From Deltaproteobacteria bacterium (lineage in GTDB: Bacteria > Desulfobacterota > Desulfomonilia > UBA1062), in the NCBI GenBank assembly GCA_016934135.1, contig JAFGTK010000166.1, positions 1 to 13,532 on the forward strand: DNA of 13,532 nt, written 5' to 3'. Position numbers and translations under genes: made by a program. This document shows positions 6,344-12,587 of the stretch, piece after piece. The number at the start of each line of letters is the position of its first letter. Position 1 is the stretch's first letter. The notes beneath the pieces were generated by a model. That model made no database searches, had not been told where the DNA came from, and saw nothing but the letters and a program-made list of their open reading frames with translations.

Positions 6344-7537
6344 CTATACTGCGCCTGCCATTTTGAAAATGGGCAGATACATTGCAACAACGACAAATCC
6401 GATAATGCCCCCAAGGAATACCATTAGCATGGGCTCAAGAGCGGAGGTCAACGCATCGACCGCAGCATCCACCTCTTCATCGTAGAAGTCGGCGATCTTT
6501 GAGAGCATCTGATCCATAGCGCCGGTAGCCTCTCCTACTGATATCATCTGGACCACCATGCCGGGGAATATACCGGTCTGCTCCAGGGGCTCCGACATGG
6601 AGCGTCCTTCGCTTATGGCTGACCGTACCGAGCGTATGGCATTTTCCACAATCACATTCCCTGCTGTCTTTGAAGTGATTTCCAGACCGTCCATAATAGG
6701 GACACCCGATGATATCATGGTTCCCAGGGTTCTTGAGAACTTCGCCACAGCAACCTTTCTGATGAGTGGGCCGAAAATGGGCAGTTTCAATGCAATGGTG
6801 TCGAGATAAAACCTTCCCTTTTCCTGTTTGCCAAACCATTTGAAACCAATGATCAGGAGTATGATAACACAGAGCATCACGTACCAGTAGTTCCTGAAGA
6901 AATGACTCAAATCTACCACAAGCTGAGTTGGCCCTGGCAGAGCGGCTCCGAACTGTTGGAACATGTCCTGAAAGGTGGGTATAACAAAGAGCATAAGAAC
7001 TGAGACTACGCCGAATGCGACGCACAGCACGATAATGGGGTAAGTCATGGCGCTCTTGACTTTGTTTTTGAGTGCCTCGTTTTTTTCCATATACACTGCA
7101 AGTCTGTTGAGAACGGTATCGAGTACACCGCCGATCTCTCCGGCAGCAACGAGATTGACATAGAGGTTATCGAACACTTTGGGGTGTTTTCCCAGGGCAT
7201 CTGCAAAGGTGCTTCCTCCCTCGACATCCTGCTTGATCTGGCCCAATATTTTTTTCAGTGAAGGGTTTGGCTGTTGTGAAGCAAGTATATCAAGACACTG
7301 CACAAGCGGGAGCCCTGCATTTATCATGGTGGCGAATTGTCGGGTAAAGATGACGATATCTTTTGTCTTTACCTTCTGTTCAAAAAGGGTAATCTGCTTG
7401 GGCTTACCTTTGACTTTTGTAGGAAGAATGCGCTGGCGTCTGAGCAGCATGGTGGCTGCCGACTTGGTGTCAGCCTCTATCTCTCCCCTTTTTATATTTC
7501 CGTTCGCGAGTTTGCCTTCCCATACAAAAACAGGCAT
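6344..7537 (-). CDS. pilC: Type IV pilus inner-membrane platform protein PilC
   Basis: The polytopic inner-membrane platform on which the PilB and PilT motors act to extend and retract the pilus. At 397 residues it has normal length (about 400). The N-terminus MPVFVWEGKLANGNIKRGEI is typical. Two GspF/PilC repeats are visible. The first starts near residue 60 with FTRQFATMINAGLPL, and the second near 264 with AKFSRTLGTMISSGVP. Each holds a matching block of the form 'GEIGGVLD' (133-140) or 'GEATGAMD' (335-342). Transmembrane segments lie at about 167-187, 217-236 and 367-388. The start is 3 bases after the pilT stop, and its AGGAG site (7545-7549) lies in the last codons of pilT. This implies coupled translation. 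No pilSR or pilin gene follows, unlike many pilBTC clusters. Confidence 0.96.
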   Translation of the reverse strand: MPVFVWEGKLANGNIKRGEIEADTKSAATMLLRRQRILPTKVKGKPKQITLFEQKVKTKDIVIFTRQFATMINAGLPLVQCLDILASQQPNPSLKKILGQIKQDVEGGSTFADALGKHPKVFDNLYVNLVAAGEIGGVLDTVLNRLAVYMEKNEALKNKVKSAMTYPIIVLCVAFGVVSVLMLFVIPTFQDMFQQFGAALPGPTQLVVDLSHFFRNYWYVMLCVIILLIIGFKWFGKQEKGRFYLDTIALKLPIFGPLIRKVAVAKFSRTLGTMISSGVPIMDGLEITSKTAGNVIVENAIRSVRSAISEGRSMSEPLEQTGIFPGMVVQMISVGEATGAMDQMLSKIADFYDEEVDAAVDALTSALEPMLMVFLGGIIGFVVVAMYLPIFKMAGAV

Positions 7538-7540
7538 GGT

Positions 7541-8650
7541 TTATCTCCTCTCCTTCATATTCATACCCAATCCTCTCTGCTGGTTCGGTGATGCCATCAT
7601 CTGCCTGAGTTCTTCCGGGTCCATAGACCAGCCCAGTGCATCATCAAGGGATATGAGTTTTCGAGCAAAGAGGTTGAACAGAGACTGATTCATGGTTTGC
7701 ATACCGTGTTTTGTCTGCCCCACCTGCATCTGTGAGTAGATCTGATGGATCTTGTCCTCCCGGATCAGGTTCCTGATTGCAGGGGTCGTTATCATGAGCT
7801 CTGAGGCGAGCACCCGCCCTTTTCCGTCAGCTCTCGGTATAAGCTGCTGCGCCATGACAGCCTCGAGTACGAAGGAAAGCTGTGCACGTATCTGAGACTG
7901 CTGATGGGCAGGAAAGGCATCTACTACACGGTTAACGGTCTGTACCGCTGAGTTGGTATGGAGCGTTGCAAATACCAGATGCCCGGTTTCCGCGATGGTC
8001 AGTGCTGCCTGCATGGTTTCCAGGTCCCTCATCTCTCCGATGAATACGATGTCAGGGTCCTGGCGGAGTATGTATTTCAGGGCTCTGGTAAAACTCTTGG
8101 TGTCAGCGCCTACCTCTCTCTGATTTACGATACATCCTTTATGCTTGTGAACGAATTCGATAGGGTCTTCGATGGTTACGATGTGATCCCGTCGTTCGAT
8201 ATTGATCTTGTCAAGACATGCCGCCAAGGTAGTTGACTTGCCGCTTCCAGTCGGTCCGGTTACAAGAACAAGGCCCCTGGGAAGGGATGTGAGGTTGCCT
8301 ACAACACCAGGAAGACCAAGATTTTCCAGAGGCACAATATCATATGGTATCATTCGGAAAACACCTGCCAGAGCTCCCCGCTGTATGAAGATATTGGCCC
8401 TGAAACGTGCGATCCCCTTTATGCCGAAGGAAAGGTCGAGTTCCTGTTCCTCTTCGAACTTGTGTTTTTGCGCCTCAGTGAGTATCGAATACAGGATCTG
8501 CCTCGTTGCCTGGGGATCGAGAGGCGGAACATCCAGGGGATAGAGTTGTCCGCGAACACGTATCTGAGGAGGAGAAGCAGTTGTTATATGCAGGTCTGAT
8601 GCGCCTTTTTCAACCATTGTCTTTAATAGATCGTATATGCTGTGCTCCAA
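7541..8650 (-). CDS. pilT: Type IV pilus retraction ATPase PilT
   Basis: The hexameric cytoplasmic ATPase that drives pilus retraction and twitching motility. At 369 residues it has family size. An N-terminal PAS-like domain includes KGASDLHI (15-22). Then come Walker A GPTGSGKS (132-139), the Asp box TIEDPIEF (159-166), Walker B VFIGEMRD (202-209), and the His box ATLHTN (228-233). The PilT-specific C-terminal motif AIRNLIRE (291-298) is intact, which marks it as PilT rather than PilB or a PilU-type paralogue. The start is a TTG at 8648-8650. It follows a strong AGGAGG at 8656-8661 by 5 bases and gives the usual N-terminal spacing before the SDLH block; no in-frame ATG is as well placed. It lies 12 bases after the pilB stop. 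Confidence 0.96.
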   Translation of the reverse strand: MEHSIYDLLKTMVEKGASDLHITTASPPQIRVRGQLYPLDVPPLDPQATRQILYSILTEAQKHKFEEEQELDLSFGIKGIARFRANIFIQRGALAGVFRMIPYDIVPLENLGLPGVVGNLTSLPRGLVLVTGPTGSGKSTTLAACLDKINIERRDHIVTIEDPIEFVHKHKGCIVNQREVGADTKSFTRALKYILRQDPDIVFIGEMRDLETMQAALTIAETGHLVFATLHTNSAVQTVNRVVDAFPAHQQSQIRAQLSFVLEAVMAQQLIPRADGKGRVLASELMITTPAIRNLIREDKIHQIYSQMQVGQTKHGMQTMNQSLFNLFARKLISLDDALGWSMDPEELRQMMASPNQQRGLGMNMKERR

Positions 8651-8655
8651 TGGGT

Positions 8656-8661
8656 CCTCCT
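8656..8661 (-). promoter_or_regulatory. Ribosome binding site that sets the TTG start of pilT
   Basis: On the - strand this reads AGGAGG, 5 bases before the TTG at 8650 and directly after the pilB TAA (8663-8665). The perfect site is the main reason to accept TTG as the pilT start instead of the internal ATG at residue 12, which would cut into the N-terminal domain. Confidence 0.75.
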
Positions 8662-8662
8662 G

Positions 8663-10366
8663 TTAATCAGCCATTGTTGTTCTCAGTATCTCGGAGACAG
8701 AGGTGACCTGTTCGAGAACTTTCGTCAGTCCGCTCTGTCTCAAACTCTTCATCCCTTGATTGATAGCCTCGTTCTTGATCTCAGTGGAAGATGCCCCCAT
8801 GAGTATCAGTTCTTTTATCTCTTCCGAGACAGGCATGACCTCATATAAGGCTATCCTTCCTTTGAACCCCGTATTGCCGCATACTGAACATCCTTTTCCA
8901 ACAAAGCACTTAGCGGTCTGTGCGGTTTGAGGATCCATGCCCATCTGAATGAGTGTTTCGACAGAGGTGTCGTCCTGTTCCTTGCACTCCTGGCAGATCT
9001 TACGTGCCAGTCTCTGAGCCACGATAAGGTTTACTGAAGAGGCTACAAGGAAAGGTTCTATACCCATGTTCAGGAGTCTGTTAATAGTGGACGGGGCATC
9101 ATTGGTATGGAGGGTCGAAAGCACAAGGTGTCCGGTCAGTGCGGCCTTTATCCCGATCTCTGCTGTTTCGAAGTCCCGGATCTCACCGACGAGGATAATA
9201 TCAGGGTCCTGGCGCAGGAATGATCTCAGTGAAGAGGCAAATGTGAGGCCTATCTCTTCATGCATCTGCACCTGGTTTACCCCTGCAAGGTTGAACTCCA
9301 CAGGGTCTTCGGCTGTTGATATATTCCGGTCGATCTGATTGAGTTCGGAGAGCGCGGAATAAAGGGTCGTGGTCTTTCCTGACCCTGTCGGTCCGGTTAC
9401 GAGCACCATTCCCCAGGGTTTATAGATGCCTTCCTTGAAATTACTCAGTGCCGATTCTTCAAAACCGAGCTTTGTCATGTCGAGCTGCAGATTGGACTTG
9501 TCCAGTATTCTCAAGACCACCTTTTCCCCAAAAAGAGTAGGGAGAACGGATACACGGAATTCCACTTCTTTTCCGCCCTGTATCCTCAGCTTTATACGTC
9601 CGTCCTGAGGCAGCCTTCTTTCGGCGATATCAAGCTTGGACATGATTTTCAACCTTGATACCAGCGCGTTTTTCAGCCTTAGAGGAGGCTTCATGGCCTC
9701 GTAAAGCATGCCGTCTATCCTGAAACGGATACGCATGAACTTTTCGAACGGTTCAATATGGATGTCGCTCGCCCCTTTTCTTATGGCATCTACAAGGGTG
9801 AGGTTTACCAGCTTTATAACAGGGGCCTGATCAGCCTCTTTCTCCAGATCTCCGACATTTACCTCATCACCATCTCCTGCGATCTCAATCGAGCCCTGCT
9901 CATCCGCCATACTGCTGAGTGCATCATCGAGTGATGCAGACTGATCATAGAAGTTGTCCAAAGCCCATTTAAGTGATTCTTCCGAGGTTACATAGACTTC
10001 TATGGAATACCCCGTGAGGAACTTGAGATCGTCCACGGCAAAGATGTTGGTGGGGTCGGTCATGGCCACCTTCAGTGTCGAGCCGGTCCGTTCAAAAGGA
10101 ATAGCATGATATTTCTGCACGATATTGGCAGGGATAAGCTTGACAATATCCGGATTCGGATTCTTGCTTTTTAGGAGAACAGATGGGAGCCCATACTGTT
10201 TGCCGAGAAAATCAACAAGCTGTTCCTCGGTCAGATGGCCGAGCTTGACCAGCTGGGACCCAAGCCTCGTACCCGAGCTCTTCTGTGCTTTCTGGGCTTC
10301 AAGAAGTTGCTCAGGAGTTATAAGGGCGTTCTTGATTAGTTGATCACCTATTCGTTCATTTGCCAT
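8663..10366 (-). CDS. pilB: Type IV pilus extension ATPase PilB with MshEN c-di-GMP-binding motifs
   Basis: The hexameric ATPase that powers pilus assembly at the inner membrane. At 567 residues it has normal length. The N-terminal MshEN domain shows two 24-residue motifs, at 5-28 (R5, G7, L10, Q28) and 34-57 (R34, G36, L39, G43, Q57), separated by 5 residues. That is the arrangement known to bind c-di-GMP in MshE. The first motif has Ala14 where Gly is usual. The motor domain carries SDIHIEP (200-206), Walker A GPTGSGKT (325-332), Asp box TAEDPVEF (351-358), Walker B ILVGEIRD (391-398), and His box STLHTND (417-423). The tetracysteine zinc site is C458/C461 with C493/C496. The acidic stretch at about 145-180 is a linker. 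The ATG has AAGGTG upstream. It is first in the pilB-pilT-pilC run, with 198 gene-free bases before it. Confidence 0.96.
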   Translation of the reverse strand: MANERIGDQLIKNALITPEQLLEAQKAQKSSGTRLGSQLVKLGHLTEEQLVDFLGKQYGLPSVLLKSKNPNPDIVKLIPANIVQKYHAIPFERTGSTLKVAMTDPTNIFAVDDLKFLTGYSIEVYVTSEESLKWALDNFYDQSASLDDALSSMADEQGSIEIAGDGDEVNVGDLEKEADQAPVIKLVNLTLVDAIRKGASDIHIEPFEKFMRIRFRIDGMLYEAMKPPLRLKNALVSRLKIMSKLDIAERRLPQDGRIKLRIQGGKEVEFRVSVLPTLFGEKVVLRILDKSNLQLDMTKLGFEESALSNFKEGIYKPWGMVLVTGPTGSGKTTTLYSALSELNQIDRNISTAEDPVEFNLAGVNQVQMHEEIGLTFASSLRSFLRQDPDIILVGEIRDFETAEIGIKAALTGHLVLSTLHTNDAPSTINRLLNMGIEPFLVASSVNLIVAQRLARKICQECKEQDDTSVETLIQMGMDPQTAQTAKCFVGKGCSVCGNTGFKGRIALYEVMPVSEEIKELILMGASSTEIKNEAINQGMKSLRQSGLTKVLEQVTSVSEILRTTMAD

Positions 10367-10492
10367 ACAACACCTTGCTAATGACTATCGGCATCTGCAT
10401 GTTGTGACTTTAGAGAAAGCATATATCCTGAATTATTATTGTAGCCGGTTGTAATCATTGTATCTATCAGGTACTATTTCTGTATGTCCAAG

Positions 10493-10504
10493 TTGTCCTG
10501 ACAA
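10493..10504. promoter_or_regulatory. Palindrome TTGTC-CT-GACAA upstream of pilB
   Basis: A perfect 12-base inverted repeat lies about 127 bases before the pilB ATG, in the 198-base gap (10367-10564). That gap separates pilB from the small unknown gene upstream on the same strand. The position and symmetry would suit an operator for a dimeric regulator, but the sequence matches no operator I can name with confidence. In the same gap I found no sigma-54 site (GG-N10-GC spacing) and no strong sigma-70 promoter on the - strand. The rest of the gap is AT-rich and otherwise featureless. Confidence 0.35.
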
Positions 10505-10564
10505 TAAACAATACAATTCATATCCTTGGTAGATGGTCATGTTCTTATTGCTTTGAGTTATGAT

Positions 10565-10903
10565 TTAAGTGTCAGGGTTCTTATGCTTCATTTTCTTCCT
10601 CATATTCTCGATCGAGATTACTTCAGCAGGGATAGTCTTGGTTATTTTTGTCCTTTTCTGATCATATAAGCCTGGTTTTGAAAGAGGGACAATCCTTACG
10701 GGCAGATCCTTCATGGTGAAGGAAGAGCCCTCCAGATATTCTTTTCTCAATATCCAGGTAGTTTCCTGTACAGGGAAACTCAGGAAAAGAAGACGAACCT
10801 GAAACCAGTGGGATTTTATGTCCCTGGTTATATCTTCAATCCGTGCATACACAGACGGTTTGTCATCGATATAAATTGCTACTATATCACCAATACCGGC
10901 CAT
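10565..10903 (-). CDS. Conserved-looking small protein of unknown function upstream of pilB
   Basis: A 112-residue protein that I cannot assign to a named family. The first 75 residues look like a compact beta domain. GIGDIVAIYIDDKPSVYARI (3-22) is followed by HWFQVRLLF (32-40), VQETTWILRKEYLEG (45-59), FTMKDLPVRIV (62-72). A run of short hydrophobic strands with conserved-type Trp, Gly and Pro positions suggests a real, folded protein. The last 35 residues are strongly basic and probably flexible. There is no signal peptide, membrane segment or cysteine. From memory, similar small proteins occur in other Desulfobacterota, but I cannot confirm this here. It has the same strand as pilB with a 198-base gap, and is divergent from the HD-GYP gene across 184 bases. 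The ATG lacks a clear ribosome site, and an in-frame stop not far upstream rules out a much longer form. Confidence 0.7.
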   Translation of the reverse strand: MAGIGDIVAIYIDDKPSVYARIEDITRDIKSHWFQVRLLFLSFPVQETTWILRKEYLEGSSFTMKDLPVRIVPLSKPGLYDQKRTKITKTIPAEVISIENMRKKMKHKNPDT

Positions 10904-11032
10904 GCGCTGTATGTAGCATATCTGTCAGATCATATCCAGCTGTGAATGGAGGATCGTTAAGATGACTGATATTGTATGAAAAACCCTGCCATGCTATGTA
11001 ATATCTCATGACCGGAGAAGACTCTTTAAGAT

Positions 11033-11059
11033 TTGAGTAAAACAATGATTAAATATTTT
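11033..11059 (+). promoter_or_regulatory. Weak candidate sigma-70 promoter for the HD-GYP gene
   Basis: TTGAGT (11033-11038) and TATTTT (11054-11059) each match 4 of 6 consensus bases but are only 15 bases apart, which is short. They lie in the 184-base divergent gap (10904-11087). The same gap has a GATATT/AATATC pair of inverted arms, with about 27 bases between them, and no other clear signal. Low confidence. Confidence 0.22.
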
Positions 11060-11087
11060 CAGTGAGTCAGACGAGGAATACAGGGTA

Positions 11088-12038
11088 ATGCAAGAACACA
11101 TACTTTTTGTGGATGATGAAGAATTTATTCTGGACATAGCAGAGTCTATCTTTGCTGAGGAAGGGATAGAGATCCTTACTGCAAAAAATGGCGAAGAGGC
11201 CCTGGAAAAGGTAAGGAATCACGAGATAGCAGTTCTTGTGTCAGACAATCATATGCCTGGAATGATGGGCCTGGATCTTCTTTCCAGGGTGAAAATTCTC
11301 TCTCCTGATACAGTAAAGATATTAATGACAGGTTTTGCCGACCTGGAGACAGCCATTGATGCAATAAATAAGGTGGAGGTTTTCCGTTTTATCGTTAAAC
11401 CCTGGGAAAACACCCAGCTGGTTGAGCTGATAAAGGATGCACTGAAAAGATACCGTCTGATCAAATCTATTATCAAAGGGGATGAATCAACCATGCTTTC
11501 TCTTGTTCATGCCCTTGAACTCAAAGATCCGTATACAAAAGGACATTCCGTACGGGTTGCACGATATGCTCTTATGATAGCTGAGTATATGAATCTCTCT
11601 AAAGAAAACAGCTCGGCGATACGTAACGGCAGTTGGCTCCATGACTGCGGCAAGATCGGTGTTTCAGAGAATATTCTCAATAATGAAGGGCCTCTTGATG
11701 ATGCAGAGATTCATATTGTCCGCAATCATCCCATGTGGGGGGCAGAGGTCGCCCGTCAGGCAAGACTTTCAGACGTTATTGTGAACATTATTCTTTCACA
11801 TCACGAACGCTATGATGGAAAAGGGTATCCTTCCGGGCTTAAGGGGGATGCTATCCCTGTTGAAGCGAGAATAGTCGCTGTGGCGGATATCTATGATGCC
11901 CTTACGACTGAAAGGCCCTACAGAAAGGCATATACTGTCGACAAGGCGCTCGAGATGCTTATATCAATGAAGGGTAATGTCCTTGATCCTGATATTGTAG
12001 ATATCTTCTCCTGTCTTGTTAAAGATATCAGACAATAA
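11088..12038 (+). CDS. Response regulator with HD-GYP c-di-GMP phosphodiesterase domain (RpfG type)
   Basis: A two-domain signalling protein: an N-terminal receiver phosphorylated by an unknown histidine kinase, and a C-terminal HD-GYP phosphodiesterase that breaks down c-di-GMP. Receiver residues are D9/D10, phospho-acceptor D53 (in VSDNHMPG), T81, and K104 in FIVKPWE. The HD-GYP domain starts near 135. Its metal and catalytic residues look complete: H153 in the KGHSVRVA block, H185-D186 with K189 (LHDCGKIG), H214 (RNHPMWG), H238-H239, DGKGYPSG (243-250) and D267 (VADIYDALTTERPYRKA). An active enzyme is therefore expected. The 316 residues are cytoplasmic, with no DNA-binding domain. No kinase gene is adjacent. 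The start is ATG with a GAGGA-type site upstream. Its last 11 bases overlap the convergent CBM48 gene. The nearby MshEN-containing PilB is a plausible c-di-GMP target, by inference. Confidence 0.94.
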   Translation: MQEHILFVDDEEFILDIAESIFAEEGIEILTAKNGEEALEKVRNHEIAVLVSDNHMPGMMGLDLLSRVKILSPDTVKILMTGFADLETAIDAINKVEVFRFIVKPWENTQLVELIKDALKRYRLIKSIIKGDESTMLSLVHALELKDPYTKGHSVRVARYALMIAEYMNLSKENSSAIRNGSWLHDCGKIGVSENILNNEGPLDDAEIHIVRNHPMWGAEVARQARLSDVIVNIILSHHERYDGKGYPSGLKGDAIPVEARIVAVADIYDALTTERPYRKAYTVDKALEMLISMKGNVLDPDIVDIFSCLVKDIRQ

Positions 12039-12336
12039 CAACTGAGTTGTCAGAATCTCCAAAGGGCGTGCGCACATATTTATCTGCACAATCGTCATTC
12101 TCCCAGGTGTCGCCGTCAAGGAGGTAGCGGAACTGGTATTCATGACCTTTTTCCAGATTTACCGTCAGGTTGAATACACCATCCTTAACGGGTTTCATAG
12201 GGAGCGCCTGTGTATCCCAGTCATTGAACTCGCCTACGAGAAATACTCTCCCGGCAGATCCGGTCATATGCTTGTTAAGAGTAAAGGTTACCTTGCAGAC
12301 AGGTTTGCTTTTAAGATACTGTTTCTTTATGCTCAT
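12028..12336 (-). CDS. Stand-alone CBM48 (isoamylase early set / AMPK-type glycogen-binding) protein
   Basis: A 102-residue protein made almost wholly of one CBM48 beta-sandwich domain. This domain binds glycogen or starch-like glucans in GlgB, isoamylases and the AMPK beta subunit. The pattern is clear: VFLVGEFNDWD (31-41) with W40, then HEYQFRYLLDGDTWEND (65-81) with W78, and ADKYVRTPFGDSDNSVVIV (84-102). The two tryptophans match the glucan-stacking residues of AMPK beta. No catalytic domain, signal peptide or membrane helix is present, so it should be a cytoplasmic binding or adaptor protein. Its partner is unknown and no glycogen genes are in the window; the fragmentary phosphofructokinase is the only central sugar enzyme. 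AAGGAGG lies 5 bases before the ATG. The 3' end overlaps the HD-GYP gene by 11 bases in convergent orientation. Confidence 0.88.
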   Translation of the reverse strand: MSIKKQYLKSKPVCKVTFTLNKHMTGSAGRVFLVGEFNDWDTQALPMKPVKDGVFNLTVNLEKGHEYQFRYLLDGDTWENDDCADKYVRTPFGDSDNSVVIV

Positions 12337-12341
12337 CCTAT

Positions 12342-12348
12342 CCTCCTT
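12342..12348 (-). promoter_or_regulatory. Full-consensus ribosome binding site of the CBM48 gene
   Basis: On the - strand this reads AAGGAGG, 5 bases before the ATG at 12336. The perfect site fixes the start and suggests strong translation of this small protein. Confidence 0.75.
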
Positions 12349-12444
12349 ATATGATATAAAATATGCACTTGAGGCCTTTATCCAAGATTGATCATTATCT
12401 AAAATATCACACAGGAATTCCGAGTCAATATCCTTTTACCCATG

Positions 12445-12454
12445 AATGCGCATT
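12445..12454. repeat. 10-base palindrome AATGCGCATT
   Basis: A perfect palindrome in the 251-base gap between the CBM48 gene and the acyl-CoA synthetase gene, about 109 bases upstream of the CBM48 ATG. It could be an operator for the CBM48 gene or chance. No function is assigned. Confidence 0.25.
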
Positions 12455-12511
12455 TGAGGCAGTAACGTGGATCCGGGATGGTTTTCCAGGCAGCTCAAGG
12501 GCTAGGTAATG

Positions 12512-12557
12512 CATGACCGAGGGTCATGGCTGCAAAAAAGATCTAAGCGGCATGACC
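12512..12557. repeat. Three CATGACC elements able to form alternative hairpins
   Basis: CATGACC (12512-12518), its inverse GGTCATG (12522-12528), and a third direct copy CATGACC (12551-12557) lie within 46 bases. The first two form a 7-base perfect stem with a 3-base loop. The middle copy can pair instead with the third across 22 bases. The element lies downstream of the acyl-CoA synthetase stop and upstream of the CBM48 gene, both on the - strand. No U tract follows the hairpin on either strand, so it is not a simple intrinsic terminator. The rest of the gap (12337-12587) shows no gene. Confidence 0.45.
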
Positions 12558-12587
12558 TGTTGCTGATGCAATAATTAATTTTTTGGT

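Noticed and set aside
7179..7688. A 169-codon + strand open frame over pilC/pilT
   Set aside because: It is antisense to well-supported pilC and pilT motifs, and its translation has no recognisable domain.
10367..10564. Sigma-54 promoter for pilB
   Set aside because: I searched the - strand for GG-N10-GC with the usual flanking bases and found no acceptable match.
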